Part shown: positions 30,654-40,144 of the stretch, in pieces
Layout of the letters: every line of letters starts with the position of its first letter
Position numbering within the stretch: position 1 is the stretch's first letter
NCBI GenBank assembly: GCA_037355855.1
Contig: CM074761.1
Span: 1,941,346-2,005,345, forward strand
Reading direction: 5' to 3'
Source: Pseudo-nitzschia pungens
Lineage: Eukaryota; Bacillariophyta; Bacillariophyceae; Bacillariales; Bacillariaceae
DNA length: 64,000 bases
The notes under the pieces: model-generated
Databases searched by the model: none
What the model saw: only the letters and a program-made list of their open reading frames with translations
What the model was told of the DNA's origin: nothing
Position numbers and translations under genes: made by a program

Positions 30654-32003
30654 ATGGTAAAGACGTGGACGAAGAACCGCAGGAGTTCGGAATGCGATGA
30701 CACCATTGACATCCGATCGCCGCCGTCGTTGACATCGTCGTCGATTTCGACCGTGAAGCGCCAATCGCCCCGATCATCATCGATTGCTGCGTCGCTGTTC
30801 CTGTTATCTATCCTGGCATTGTCCTCGATTGCGCCGGTGCGATCCTTCTGCACACAGTCTCCGTGTTCGACCAAGCAAACGGTGGGGATGGAAAGACCGC
30901 GCACATTTTCCGGGTTGAATGCCGCTCCGATCGATGTCCGAGACGGGGGCGATAGCAATGGCAATGGCAATGGCAATGGCGGCGACGAGAAGGAGGGGCC
31001 TTCTGTTGTGATCGCGGCTGCCGGCTCGCCCTCTAGAATCAAAGTTCCCCGGAGCGGAACCGACGATGGCTACGATGGATTGGGAGAGTACGATCCCTCC
31101 GAAAATCTTCCACAGAACGTTCCGAACGTGGGGGATCCGCAACTTCGCGTCAAGGTGAAGGATCGGAGTGTCACGGACATTTTGAAAGAACTCGCTGCCA
31201 TCCAGCAACAGGGCCCGCAGAAATATTGCATCCTGGGAACCCGCCATTGTTCCTTTTTGCACCAACAAATAATTGAGTTGCTGTACGTGTTCTCGATCTG
31301 ATTTGGTCCGGTCCGGTCCGAGTGAAGCACTGCGTTCATACGAGTGTGGGATTGCGTGTGTCATCTATTTTTCAGAATGCCATCCTCATCATCCTTTTGT
31401 TCTTTTTTGTGTGTTACTCTCCGGTGCGTCCGTTTGTGTGCCATTGCACACAGTGCCTACGCACTGGTGCTGAGTGGAAATCATGTCTACACGTCCGGTG
31501 CTCCGGGTACCAATGGTAAGATGCACATCAGTCGGGTAGCTTTTTAAGATGCAAACCCTCCCGGTTCGGAAAGAGACCCTCTCGCTGCTTGTCGAATATT
31601 GCTTGCTGATACGTTCGCACGGTTGTGTTTGTTTTTTTGTTGTGTGTGTGTGTGTGTGTGTTTGTGTTTGTGTTCGCCGCGTTTTGTGTGACGCACAGCC
31701 GCCACCGTTCGGGGAGCCCTCCGCGCCGAGCGAGAGGATTTGCTGACGGTGGTCCTGCCCCAGAGTTTCTCGAAACAAACGCAAGAATCGCAGGAATTGC
31801 TCGAAAAAGTCGACGACCTCATCACAATGCCACAGAACGACGGACTGTCTCTGGACGTTGCCAGCCGGATCTGCAACTCGTACCTCCTGAGCCTGACGGA
31901 TCAATTGATCAGTTTTGCCTTTCACGAGTCGACAACGGTCATCGAAGCCAACAAGGAAGCAAAGAAATTGGATATGCTCGTCACAACCCTGTACCTCGAC
32001 TGA
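30654..32003 (+). CDS. SLOG/DprA-like Rossmann protein, plastid-type, 3 exons
   Basis: Exons are 30654-31282 (phase 2), 31454-31515 (phase 1) and 31699-32003. Donors are GTACGT and GTAAG, acceptors CACAG and CACAG, giving 331 residues. The leader has a hydrophobic core (SSIAASLFLLSILALSSIAPVRSF) ending in an RSF junction typical of plastid-directed diatom proteins. The C-terminal 180 residues form a SLOG (lysine-decarboxylase/DprA-like) nucleotide-binding domain: YCILGTRHCSFLHQQIIELL, LSGNHVYTSGAPGTN, ALRAEREDLLTVVLPQS, LITMPQNDGLSL, and TDQLISFAFHES. Cyanobacterial homologues are often annotated as DNA recombination-mediator protein A-like, but the biochemical role is unproved. Intron 2 contains a (GT)n tract near 31640-31670. 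Confidence 0.8.
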
Positions 32004-32187
32004 GGGCAAAAATTCTTAGAACCGTGCATGCCGAAACAACCCATGCCATATTACACCAGCTATATCGGAAAGTTGCTAATAGTATTTAAAACAAAATTGT
32101 AATTACAATCACCTCCATCGTATCATTTGAGTTATTATATTTTAGAATATTGATGAACTCTTGATAATAGCATTGCAGTAAACGAGC

Positions 32188-33714
32188 TTATTCCTCGAAC
32201 AGGCTAGGATGTTGCTCCCTCGCAAATCTTCGCTCCGTCGACTTTAGCATGACACATTCGGTCAAGGTTTCTAGGGCCGCTTCCATCTTTGCATCGTCAC
32301 TTCCATCGTTTAGAACGTTGAGGAGACTCTTGTGTTGTACTTGACAGAGGTGTTTCCCAAAGCAAAGAGTCAGATCCATGCTGGCTTTCGAATATTCTTC
32401 TTCGGTCGAGCAGTTTCCCATGGCATTGCGTGCGTCGGAGCAATCCTCCAGAGCCTTTGCAAAGCTGAGAGCAATTTCTTTTGCTCGCTTTTCGTCAATT
32501 GCGAAGCTAACAGGTTCCTGGCCATCGTCGCTTTCATCACCGGCCAGTGCTTCTCGTCGTTCTTTCTCTTGTTGCTGTTGAACCCGAGTTTGTTGGATCG
32601 ATTTCCAAACCTCCACGGATTCTTTTACTTGTTTCGCCATTTCAGGGGTTCCTCGCAAGGGTAACATCTCGTAATCAGTTTGTCCGGTCATCATTCGATA
32701 AGGCATTCGAAATCCCCGCGCAATCAAGTTTCCAGGTGCGTCCAAAGCAGGTCGGACGTCGACCAACAAGCTCGGAGTCGCGGATCGATCGTTTAGATCT
32801 GGCATGGCTGAATCAACGGTCGTATTTGCTCTAGATTCGTCGTAATAATAGTCAATAACGTACCGAACCGTAGATCCATCGTCTCGAAGCACGGTCCAGT
32901 CGTGTCGGTCGTAGGGCAACGGATGTCCCAACAAGTAATGTTTCAACGCTGCCTTTGGACTCAAATCGTGTGGACGTCCGCAAAATTTGAGCAATTTGGG
33001 TGTCGCATCTTCGCCGTAGGTCTGGCATTCCCACTCGACAACCTTGGCCCAAGTCTTTTCGTTCATGTTGTTGTGAAGAGCAACAACACTGGCCATGTCT
33101 TCTTCCGATGCCACCTCGGACTCACCACCGTTGGCATTGAATTTTCCTTTGCGAGCGAGGGCGTTATAAAATTGCTGCGGGCTGGGATAAGTCCAAGTAG
33201 CCGCCGATGACTCATCGGTTCCACCCTTTGGAATGGTACTAGAGACACGTTCGGTAGACAATTCAATGGTTTGAGACGGGTTCGGTAGTTGCGTGCTCGC
33301 ACCCTTTGGCATGTTATTTGTCTTGTCGATCGGTTGAGAATATACGTTGTATTCGGGATGAGCCTGGACCGGACAACCACCTCCCGAGTCCGGAGTCGAG
33401 ACGGGCCCGTTGTGTTTGACGGGACATCCCCCGCCGTTCCCGTTTTCTCCATTGGTTGCCATCATCGCCTTCGTTCGTTCTTCTTCTGACAAGGGTTTGC
33501 TTCCTTTCGGACCGTGAACGGCAGCAGCGCGAAAGAGTTGTCTCCAATCGTACGAGTAACCACTTCCGTCTTTTTTGTGCATTGGACATTTGGAGGACGA
33601 TTCATCCGCTTGTTCTGGCTGTTGCATTGGTGGGTTTGGAGCGACCGAAACATTCGTTGCTTCGGGCTTCACAGACGCGTCGTCTCCCTGATGTTTTGAA
33701 ATTCCACCGCCCAT
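32188..33714 (-). CDS. HCCS: Holocytochrome c synthase (cytochrome c heme lyase) with Cys-bearing C-terminal extension
   Basis: Single exon of 508 codons with an ATG at 33714 (MGGGISKHQ, with a possible N-myristoylation-like start). Three heme-regulatory CP motifs (SSKCPMHK, GGGCPVKH, GGGCPVQA) and the catalytic lyase region are present: WTYPSPQQFYNALARKG, HNNMNEKTWAKVVEWE, FCGRPHDLSPKA, PYDRHDWTVLR and VRYVIDYYYDE. The enzyme attaches heme to apocytochrome c in the mitochondrial intermembrane space. The family core ends near residue 370. About 135 extra residues follow, beginning with a charged coiled coil (QQQQEKERREALAGDE) and then a helical segment with a CX9C pair (CSDARNAMGNC), CFGKHLC and a final Cys. 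Such a tail is unusual and may be a CHCH-like oxidative-folding module. Head to head with CIA2. Confidence 0.85.
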   Translation of the reverse strand: MGGGISKHQGDDASVKPEATNVSVAPNPPMQQPEQADESSSKCPMHKKDGSGYSYDWRQLFRAAAVHGPKGSKPLSEEERTKAMMATNGENGNGGGCPVKHNGPVSTPDSGGGCPVQAHPEYNVYSQPIDKTNNMPKGASTQLPNPSQTIELSTERVSSTIPKGGTDESSAATWTYPSPQQFYNALARKGKFNANGGESEVASEEDMASVVALHNNMNEKTWAKVVEWECQTYGEDATPKLLKFCGRPHDLSPKAALKHYLLGHPLPYDRHDWTVLRDDGSTVRYVIDYYYDESRANTTVDSAMPDLNDRSATPSLLVDVRPALDAPGNLIARGFRMPYRMMTGQTDYEMLPLRGTPEMAKQVKESVEVWKSIQQTRVQQQQEKERREALAGDESDDGQEPVSFAIDEKRAKEIALSFAKALEDCSDARNAMGNCSTEEEYSKASMDLTLCFGKHLCQVQHKSLLNVLNDGSDDAKMEAALETLTECVMLKSTERRFAREQHPSLFEE

Positions 33715-34273
33715 TATTGTTGATGTTTGGCACGATGAGGATTGTTTGATTGCAAAGTATAACGGTGAGGAGGCTGCTAGCTTGGGTCTTTAGACTCTAA
33801 GAAACCTTTCCTCTTGCCTTCCTTGGCGATGACGAAGTGAGTTCAAGTTTGTTTCTGGTCGTCGTTGTTCCGCTTAGTTTCGTTCATTTCCTTTTACGTA
33901 GTATCCGTTATTGTTTCGGCTTTTTCTGTGACTCAATCATCAACAAGCGACTTCCAAACCGATTTTGAATTATTTCAAAAACATAAGGACAGATGGTCAG
34001 ACTGAGGAACCGTCAGTTTCAAACGGGGTCAATTCCCTTCGCATCCCCCTAAATAAAATCATTCTTTGATGGTCCCCCTTTTTCCTTTCCAAATTCCCCG
34101 AACCTGTGATTGATGATCGACTTCACGACTTCGTCGTTTCATTTCGATGAGGTTGATCGTTGATCAGATCCCAAATGCAGCAACTATGCACATCAGCTAG
34201 TCGTCACTCTGATACGGTACGGTGCCAAACCTAGCACCGTAGACACCACCGAATAAGCACAAGCTTTGCGACA
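33715..34273. promoter_or_regulatory. Shared divergent promoter, HCCS/CIA2
   Basis: A 559-bp gap between two diverging start codons. GATACGGTACGGTGCC (34211-34226) lies about 50 bp upstream of the CIA2 start. Confidence 0.4.
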
Positions 34274-35371
34274 ATGACGACCATAAAAGAAAATGCCAAC
34301 CCCCAGTTGTATGCCGTCGAAAATGCGGGTCGATATTCCCACACCCAAAGAACGCCTTTAGACTGGACAAACCTGGGGAGTTTCCGGGAAGAGCGGCGCG
34401 GATCCGGCTGCGGTCGGGGTGGTCCTTCCGGCAACGAGACGGGATTCGGATCCGGTTCGATTGTCGTACCTACCACAGCGGAAGACAAAGCGATTCTCCG
34501 TGCCATAATGGATTGTTCGAGATCGACAACCAACGGGAAAGGTGTCGATCTGCTTCGAAAAGCGGGACTCGTCATCCCGACGTACTCGAGCTCTTCGAAA
34601 CGGAGCGCAAAGACAACGCCGTCGTCGTCTTGGTTTGGTGATTCATCGCGTTCCATAGTTCATTTCGTGAGTGATGACAAGGAAGAACCATCACCGACGG
34701 AGAAAACGAGCTCGGGACAACGGGGAAAGGACAACGAGAACAACAACAGCAGCAACAACAACAACAAAAGCGAAATCCACAACGACGAGAGCGACATTTC
34801 AGCGGACGAAATTTTCGACATTATTCGGAATATCCAAGATCCAGAACATCCAAATTCATTGGAACAATTGGGTGTCGTGAGTCTTGAACAGATAGAATTA
34901 TCCTTAGCTCGCGATGGGAAGGGAAACAACAGCAGCAGGAATCAAGACGAGATCACGGTTCGTTTCACTCCTACCATACCGGTGAGTATAGTACATAAAA
35001 CATCTTTGGATCATTGCTTTAGCCGTGCACGAATCATTCGGAACTTGTAATGGATGAAATAGTTTCTTCCCGTGCACTTGCTACCCCGTGCTCTAATTTC
35101 TCGTCTGTCGTTTGAAACGTGTTGCTACCAGCACTGTTCGATGGCCACCTTGATCGGCTTGTGTCTTCGGGTAAAACTCCACCGATCCTTGCCACCGGCA
35201 AGGTTTAAGGTGGACGTATCTATTGAGCCGGGCACACACGTCAGCGAAAAAGCCATCAACAAACAACTCCGTGACAAGGAGCGAGTCCGAGCGGCGCTAG
35301 AAAACAAACACCTGGCGGGGGTAGTCGATAAGTGCATCCGGAACGGGATGATGATGACGAGAGACCAATAA
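34274..35371 (+). CDS. CIA2/MIP18-family cytosolic Fe-S assembly factor, 2 exons
   Basis: Exons are 34274-34981 and 35132-35371; donor GTGAGT, acceptor ACCAG, phase 0; 315 residues. The C-terminal half is a MIP18/FAM96 (CIA2) domain: [51 protein letters not shown] (the conserved reactive Cys, spanning the splice), [21 protein letters not shown] and [14 protein letters not shown]2 with MMS19 and CIA1 hands [4Fe-4S] clusters to cytosolic and nuclear apoproteins. The N-terminal 165 or so residues are disordered and Ser/Asn-rich, longer than in animal or yeast proteins. The intron falls next to the catalytic Cys codon. Likely cytosolic, with no leader. Confidence 0.9.
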
Positions 35372-35979
35372 AGGACTGGCAATACCAATATCTAGTTGCA
35401 TGGAAAGATCAGTTTTGCATGTGCCGAGGACTTTTCATAACAATCAAAAGCGTTTACAGTAACATGTAGAGATAAATTTACAAGGGCTTCTTTGTTTGAA
35501 TTTCGATCGTAACGACTCGGGAAGGTGCGCAAATGGAAAGCTGGTACGATCTAGAATGAGTCAGAACTGTGCCATTTTTTATAATTACCGTAGTATTATT
35601 ATTTCATGTGAATAAGAGGTACTAGTTTTGGTTTGTTTCTATAAATGTACACATACGACTACAAGCAGGAGTGATCTAAAAATAAGTCTCGCACAGCTTC
35701 AGGCTGAACGGAAGGTCGCCGAACACTCGTTTTTGGATTTTGAGCGGCTCTTCCCTTGCATTGCTACAGAAGACTTTCAACATTGAAACTTCCAGTGAAA
35801 ATTCGCAAAATGCCATTGGCCAAAATTCAGGATATTCGCCCTTTGCACCACTATCGATATCTGCAATGTCTCCAATGTCGGTCTAAACGAACAGGCTTTG
35901 CCCCGACCATGTTTCGGCAGGGTATATCGTTCATCCATCCTCAACCTCTTTACTTTCCGTGGCCAAGTCCTCTTCGACT
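35372..35979. other. Convergent 3' intergenic region
   Basis: No gene seen between CIA2 and the 3' end of cullin-3. Confidence 0.45.
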
Positions 35980-38472
35980 CTAGGCCACGTAACTGTAAAC
36001 ACGGTGGTCGTGTTCCGATCGCTCGAGGTAGTCGCGTTCGATAAGACTCTCGATGCGTTTCTTGACGAACTGCGGAGAAGGGGTGAATCGCACACTCACT
36101 TGCCGGGTCACTTCGGTGAACAAATCGTTGTGTCCCAGGGACTTTCGGGCCTTCATGATTCGGACAAGCGCGGCCTCGACCAAATGACGACGGTCTTCTT
36201 CCACCTTCATCGGGACGGCGCCATTCGCGGCGGCGGCGGCGGCCGAACCCGAACCATTGCCGTTCCCGGCCGCGCCGCTGTTCGCTCCGTCTCCGCCACC
36301 CTTCGAGACCGAGGTTTCCTTCACGAGCGGAATGCGAACCCGCTTGAGCTTGCACGTGTATTCGGGATTGAAGGTGAAGGTGTCGTCGTCCGAGGTGATC
36401 CCCCGGCCCCGGCTTCCCTTGCGCAAAATCCGGTGCTTGGGCGTGCACAGCGAGACCAAATGGCGTCGCAATTCGGCGTCGGGAATGTGCGTCTTGGACC
36501 GAATTTGCCCGAGAGTCAGAGAGTTTGTGTCATTGAACAACAGAAGGATGCACATCTGATACGTCGAAACACCGAGTTCGTGCCGGCGAAGTTTATTGGA
36601 ATCCGATCCGAACGTCGCCTTCAACTCCGCAGAACCGGCAGAGGTTTGCCAAGACAATTTTCGTCCGGTGTGCTTTCCGAGGTAGAATTTGGTGTATCGA
36701 TCGATTGCATCCTGGACTTGTTTCGGCAATATGCACGCCGGAATATTCTGGGATGGCCAGTAACCATTTGTCAGCACGTCTACCTCGATATCAATGGGTT
36801 TGCCGCTGGCGGTACCATCCGATTCTTGTTCCAGCGACTGGTTGCGTTTGTGGTTTTTGTACAATTCCTGCATGTCTCGGGAAACGCGAATATCGTTGAA
36901 CATTCCCTCCAGCTTGCTGGTGAATTGGTATCCGCACTCCCTCTTCAACTCACTGACCATGGCTTTTTCCACGTCGTCGCTCACCGACCGTCCCATCAAG
37001 AGTCGTTTCGCCAGGTGTTGTTTGTAGAAGCTTTCGAAGACGTCCTTGTCGGATAGATATCGGAACACGACAATGATCTTGTTGATTTCTTGCGCTATCG
37101 TTTCTTGCGATGCACCTCTCAATCCAACGCGCAATTGTTCGTCCACGTAAACCGACAAACAAGAAGCTGCCCTGGCGTCAATGTTCAAAAAGTCTTCGAA
37201 GGATTCCTTCATCCGCTTCCGGGCTTTCTTTTCGCCTCTGAAACTGAATTCCACGATTTTGTCGTATCGATCCCTCATTGCCAGGACGCCTCTCACAAAG
37301 GCAGAGGGGTCGGCGACACCCTTTTCTTGGTCGGTGATCAGAGCCTTTCCATCCGCCTTGATGCGTTCCGCCAATGCCTCCCTGAGATTGTCCACGGAAG
37401 TCGGGACCCTGGCAAAGAGGGTGTACATCTCTCGCAATTCCGACAGTTTCGTGTCGTCCTTCAGCATGAAAGCAAATCCGGAGTTCTCCATGTCCACCAG
37501 GGTGCGAGCGTGTCGCTCCACGAGTTCCGTCTCGATGATGGATTGCATCGGCGTTTCCGTGGTCAGCGGCAGTCCCAGCGCGGTCGATCTGTCCTTTTCT
37601 TCCTCCAATCGTTTCGTGGCTTTCGCGACGTAATCGGTCGCGCTGTTTTGGCTCAGGTACCCCTGGGACTCCACGCGATAAAAGTCCTGCGTCTGCGCCA
37701 AGAAGGGTGTCTCGAAATCGCTCTCGTACACGTTGGACCCGTCCGACTGTCCCAGTTCGAGCAACATGCTCAGAACCTGCTTGAGAACGGACCGATCGTC
37801 CGTCAACAATCCGTTTCGCTCGGATCGGACGCTCGTCATCAAGAGCTCTATGGCCCGTTCTTTCACCTTGGGATGCTCCCACACCGTCAATCGGTAGAGA
37901 TGAACACCCAGCAGATAAACCGGTCGTCGACGCTGTTGTTGGATGTAGGTACGATCCATGTACATCAGGATGTCCCGAACCATGATCATTGTGATCTGGG
38001 CAACGAATGCAACCATGTCGATGCCAACACCAACAGAGACACGCCACAGAGACACGCAACAGAAACAGAGACAGCAACAATAATGACAACACCAACAGAG
38101 ACACGCAACAGAGACACGCAACAATAATGACAACGTCAGAACAAAGTCGGAAAAACAATCCCGAATCCGACCCGCAGAGATCCCCGATCGAGCTTTCGCG
38201 AACGCACCTGGTGCTCGGCCCAGCTCGTCGACAATTCTTCCAGCAGGGAGGAGTCCGAAACATTGGACAGACGCTCCGCCGTTGCGGTCAGATGAAAATT
38301 GAACTTCTCGGTGACGCCCTCGTAAAGAAGCGTTCCGTGTTTGTGCAGGACGAGGTTGTAGGCGTTCCGGTACAACTTCCTCAAAGGACAGTTGAGAAGC
38401 ATTCCGATTGTAGATCTCGTCGATCGCATTTGCCAAGACATTCCAGGTCTGCGAAGCGACCGTCTTGTCCAT
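35980..38472 (-). CDS. CUL3: Cullin-3-type E3 scaffold, 2 exons, one frameshift
   Basis: Exon 1 is 38472-38208 and exon 2 is 37995-35980. The 212-nt intron has a GTGCGT donor and CCCAG acceptor in phase 0. The protein scaffolds BTB-adaptor/RBX1 ubiquitin ligases. Seen in order: N-terminal repeat (TWNVLANAIDEIYNRNASQLSFEE, then LYRNAYNLVLHKHG), ITMIMVRDILMYMDRTYI, MENSGFAFMLKDD, the cullin core (FRYLSDKDVFESFYKQHLAKRLL, CGYQFTSKLEGMFNDI, LTNGYWPSQ, FYLGKHTGRKLSW) and the neddylation winged helix (ALVRIMKARKSLGH, with the acceptor Lys, ending HDHRVYSYVA). One surplus base near 38376-38382 breaks SFEE from LYRNAY; without it the protein is 759 residues. The expected PFRTHVP.MD peptide just upstream, with no in-frame ATG, suggests a further 5' exon. 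Confidence 0.85.
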   Translation of the reverse strand: MDKTVASQTWNVLANAIDEIYNRNASQLSFEEVVPERLQPRPAQTRNASLRGRHREVQFSSDRNGGASVQCFGLLPAGRIVDELGRAPGAFAKARSGISAGRIRDCFSDFVLTLSLLLRVSVACLCWCCHYCCCLCFCCVSLWRVSVGVGIDMVAFVAQITMIMVRDILMYMDRTYIQQQRRRPVYLLGVHLYRLTVWEHPKVKERAIELLMTSVRSERNGLLTDDRSVLKQVLSMLLELGQSDGSNVYESDFETPFLAQTQDFYRVESQGYLSQNSATDYVAKATKRLEEEKDRSTALGLPLTTETPMQSIIETELVERHARTLVDMENSGFAFMLKDDTKLSELREMYTLFARVPTSVDNLREALAERIKADGKALITDQEKGVADPSAFVRGVLAMRDRYDKIVEFSFRGEKKARKRMKESFEDFLNIDARAASCLSVYVDEQLRVGLRGASQETIAQEINKIIVVFRYLSDKDVFESFYKQHLAKRLLMGRSVSDDVEKAMVSELKRECGYQFTSKLEGMFNDIRVSRDMQELYKNHKRNQSLEQESDGTASGKPIDIEVDVLTNGYWPSQNIPACILPKQVQDAIDRYTKFYLGKHTGRKLSWQTSAGSAELKATFGSDSNKLRRHELGVSTYQMCILLLFNDTNSLTLGQIRSKTHIPDAELRRHLVSLCTPKHRILRKGSRGRGITSDDDTFTFNPEYTCKLKRVRIPLVKETSVSKGGGDGANSGAAGNGNGSGSAAAAAANGAVPMKVEEDRRHLVEAALVRIMKARKSLGHNDLFTEVTRQVSVRFTPSPQFVKKRIESLIERDYLERSEHDHRVYSYVA

Positions 38473-40144
38473 TGGCACGTGGGTACGGAACGGCTGCTTG
38501 TTTCAGTTGTTGGCATACCATCGCATCCAGTCGCATCGAAATCGTTGTTCGCATCACACGACAACGGCATCGTGTCGTGGTCAGTGGTAGGGGCAGGAAG
38601 AGAGGGCCGTGCGCGGTACGTACGGCAGTGCAGAGGGTGTTGCGAATTGTACAAAACGGGGTGAGCGAGAGCGGGCGGAGAAAGTGCGGGCGGATCGATC
38701 GATCGATCGATCATTCCGTCGCAACCAACGAGGACTTTCTCGCACGCAAAATCTGGCCGGGTTCGAAAGAAGCGACGAACGCACCACTTTGAATCGTTTC
38801 GACATGATGAGCAACGTTCAATCCAACGGAAAAAATGATTTGGTTTCGGCGAGTGAGTCACGAGCGCGCTTGTTCTGTTTGAGCTGCTGCTGAAGTTGAT
38901 GTCGATGTCGATGTTGATATTGATATTGATATTGATGATCTCTTCTTGCCTTTGGTAGTGTTTTGGATGATGTATGGCAAAAGAAGAGAGCCAGTGGACA
39001 GCAGCGTGAGTAACCTTACCCTAACCCAGGATGGCATCAAGTCCTCAGTGATGTTGATGGATTCGTTGTGAGAGGCCGAGGGGGCGTATTGAAGACGAAA
39101 CACCAAGTCACCTGTACTACTAAGGTAAACCTTACTTCGTAGTAGTAAAAACGAAGTAACTTGACTTACTCCGTTGCATGCCTTCCGGCTCGAGTTCCGG
39201 TGTCAAAGTACAGCACAAGTGCGACCTCAGTTCTTTGAACATGCCGTAGTGTGGTCTAGCTGGAAGATTCACGAAGTCCTTCGTACTACTACTACAACTA
39301 ATGCTAACCTTACTTCATAAGGTGCATACCGCACGCGTGTACCGGTATTATTGTTCAAAAAAAATATCATTCCCTATCGGTAAGATTTATGCGAAGTAAG
39401 ATTACACGTAACTTATTATTATGTATCATAATTACAAATCGTATTGCATATGCATAGAAAATAGCAAGGGTATGGAAAACACTCTTGGGAGCGTCTCGAA
39501 CTGGTGAAGTGAATAAGGTTACAGTGTGCTGTGAGGATGAGATTGACTCCATACAAGCTAGTTCGGTCGAAGGAGCTCTCAACAATGTTGTATTTTCAAA
39601 AGTCTTTGTGGTCTCATAACGTTGAGTGATGTTGTGACCTCGTATTCTCTCAATGACATCCGGCAAGTGCTGTCACCAGCAGCGTTTCTTGCTTGCGAGA
39701 AAAATACAAGGAAGCACTTGAAAGTTTGCTTCTTTCTGCTTCGAAAGATCAATTAGCTACTACACGTACCCACAACACCCAAAACATAAGGTTTGGAAAG
39801 AAATGAATTGATTCTTTTGGAGGTTCCATTCGTATCCCTCAACAGCAGCACGTCGTGGCTCGTGTGCAGATCTTTCCATCAACAGCAGTGTTCAGCAGGC
39901 AAGGGGACAATGAACGATGATTGAAGTATCGCACACAAGTTCCTCTGTAACAAGTCATCTTCATTTGATTGGCCATCTGCTCAGGTTGCAACAGCCTACT
40001 TGTCCACAAACGAAATCGTGCGTTTTGCAGCCTGTTGCATAGTGTACATCTTCGCAAGTATGGTGACAATTGAGTGCTCAGTAGAAGTGATTATTATTAA
40101 TCATAACATTATTCAGTTTCGTCCCCGAAGAAACTAGTTAGTGT
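38473..40144. promoter_or_regulatory. Long intergenic region between CUL3 and CAP-D3 genes
   Basis: No gene supported. It contains (ATCG)n at 38693-38711, a GAT/ATC-rich simple repeat (38897-38937), TAACCTTACCCTAACCC (39009-39025, telomere-like), and several GTAAG/CTTAC inverted words (39118-39150, 39305-39320, 39380-39410), including ACTACTAAGGTAAACCTTAC. Confidence 0.4.
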
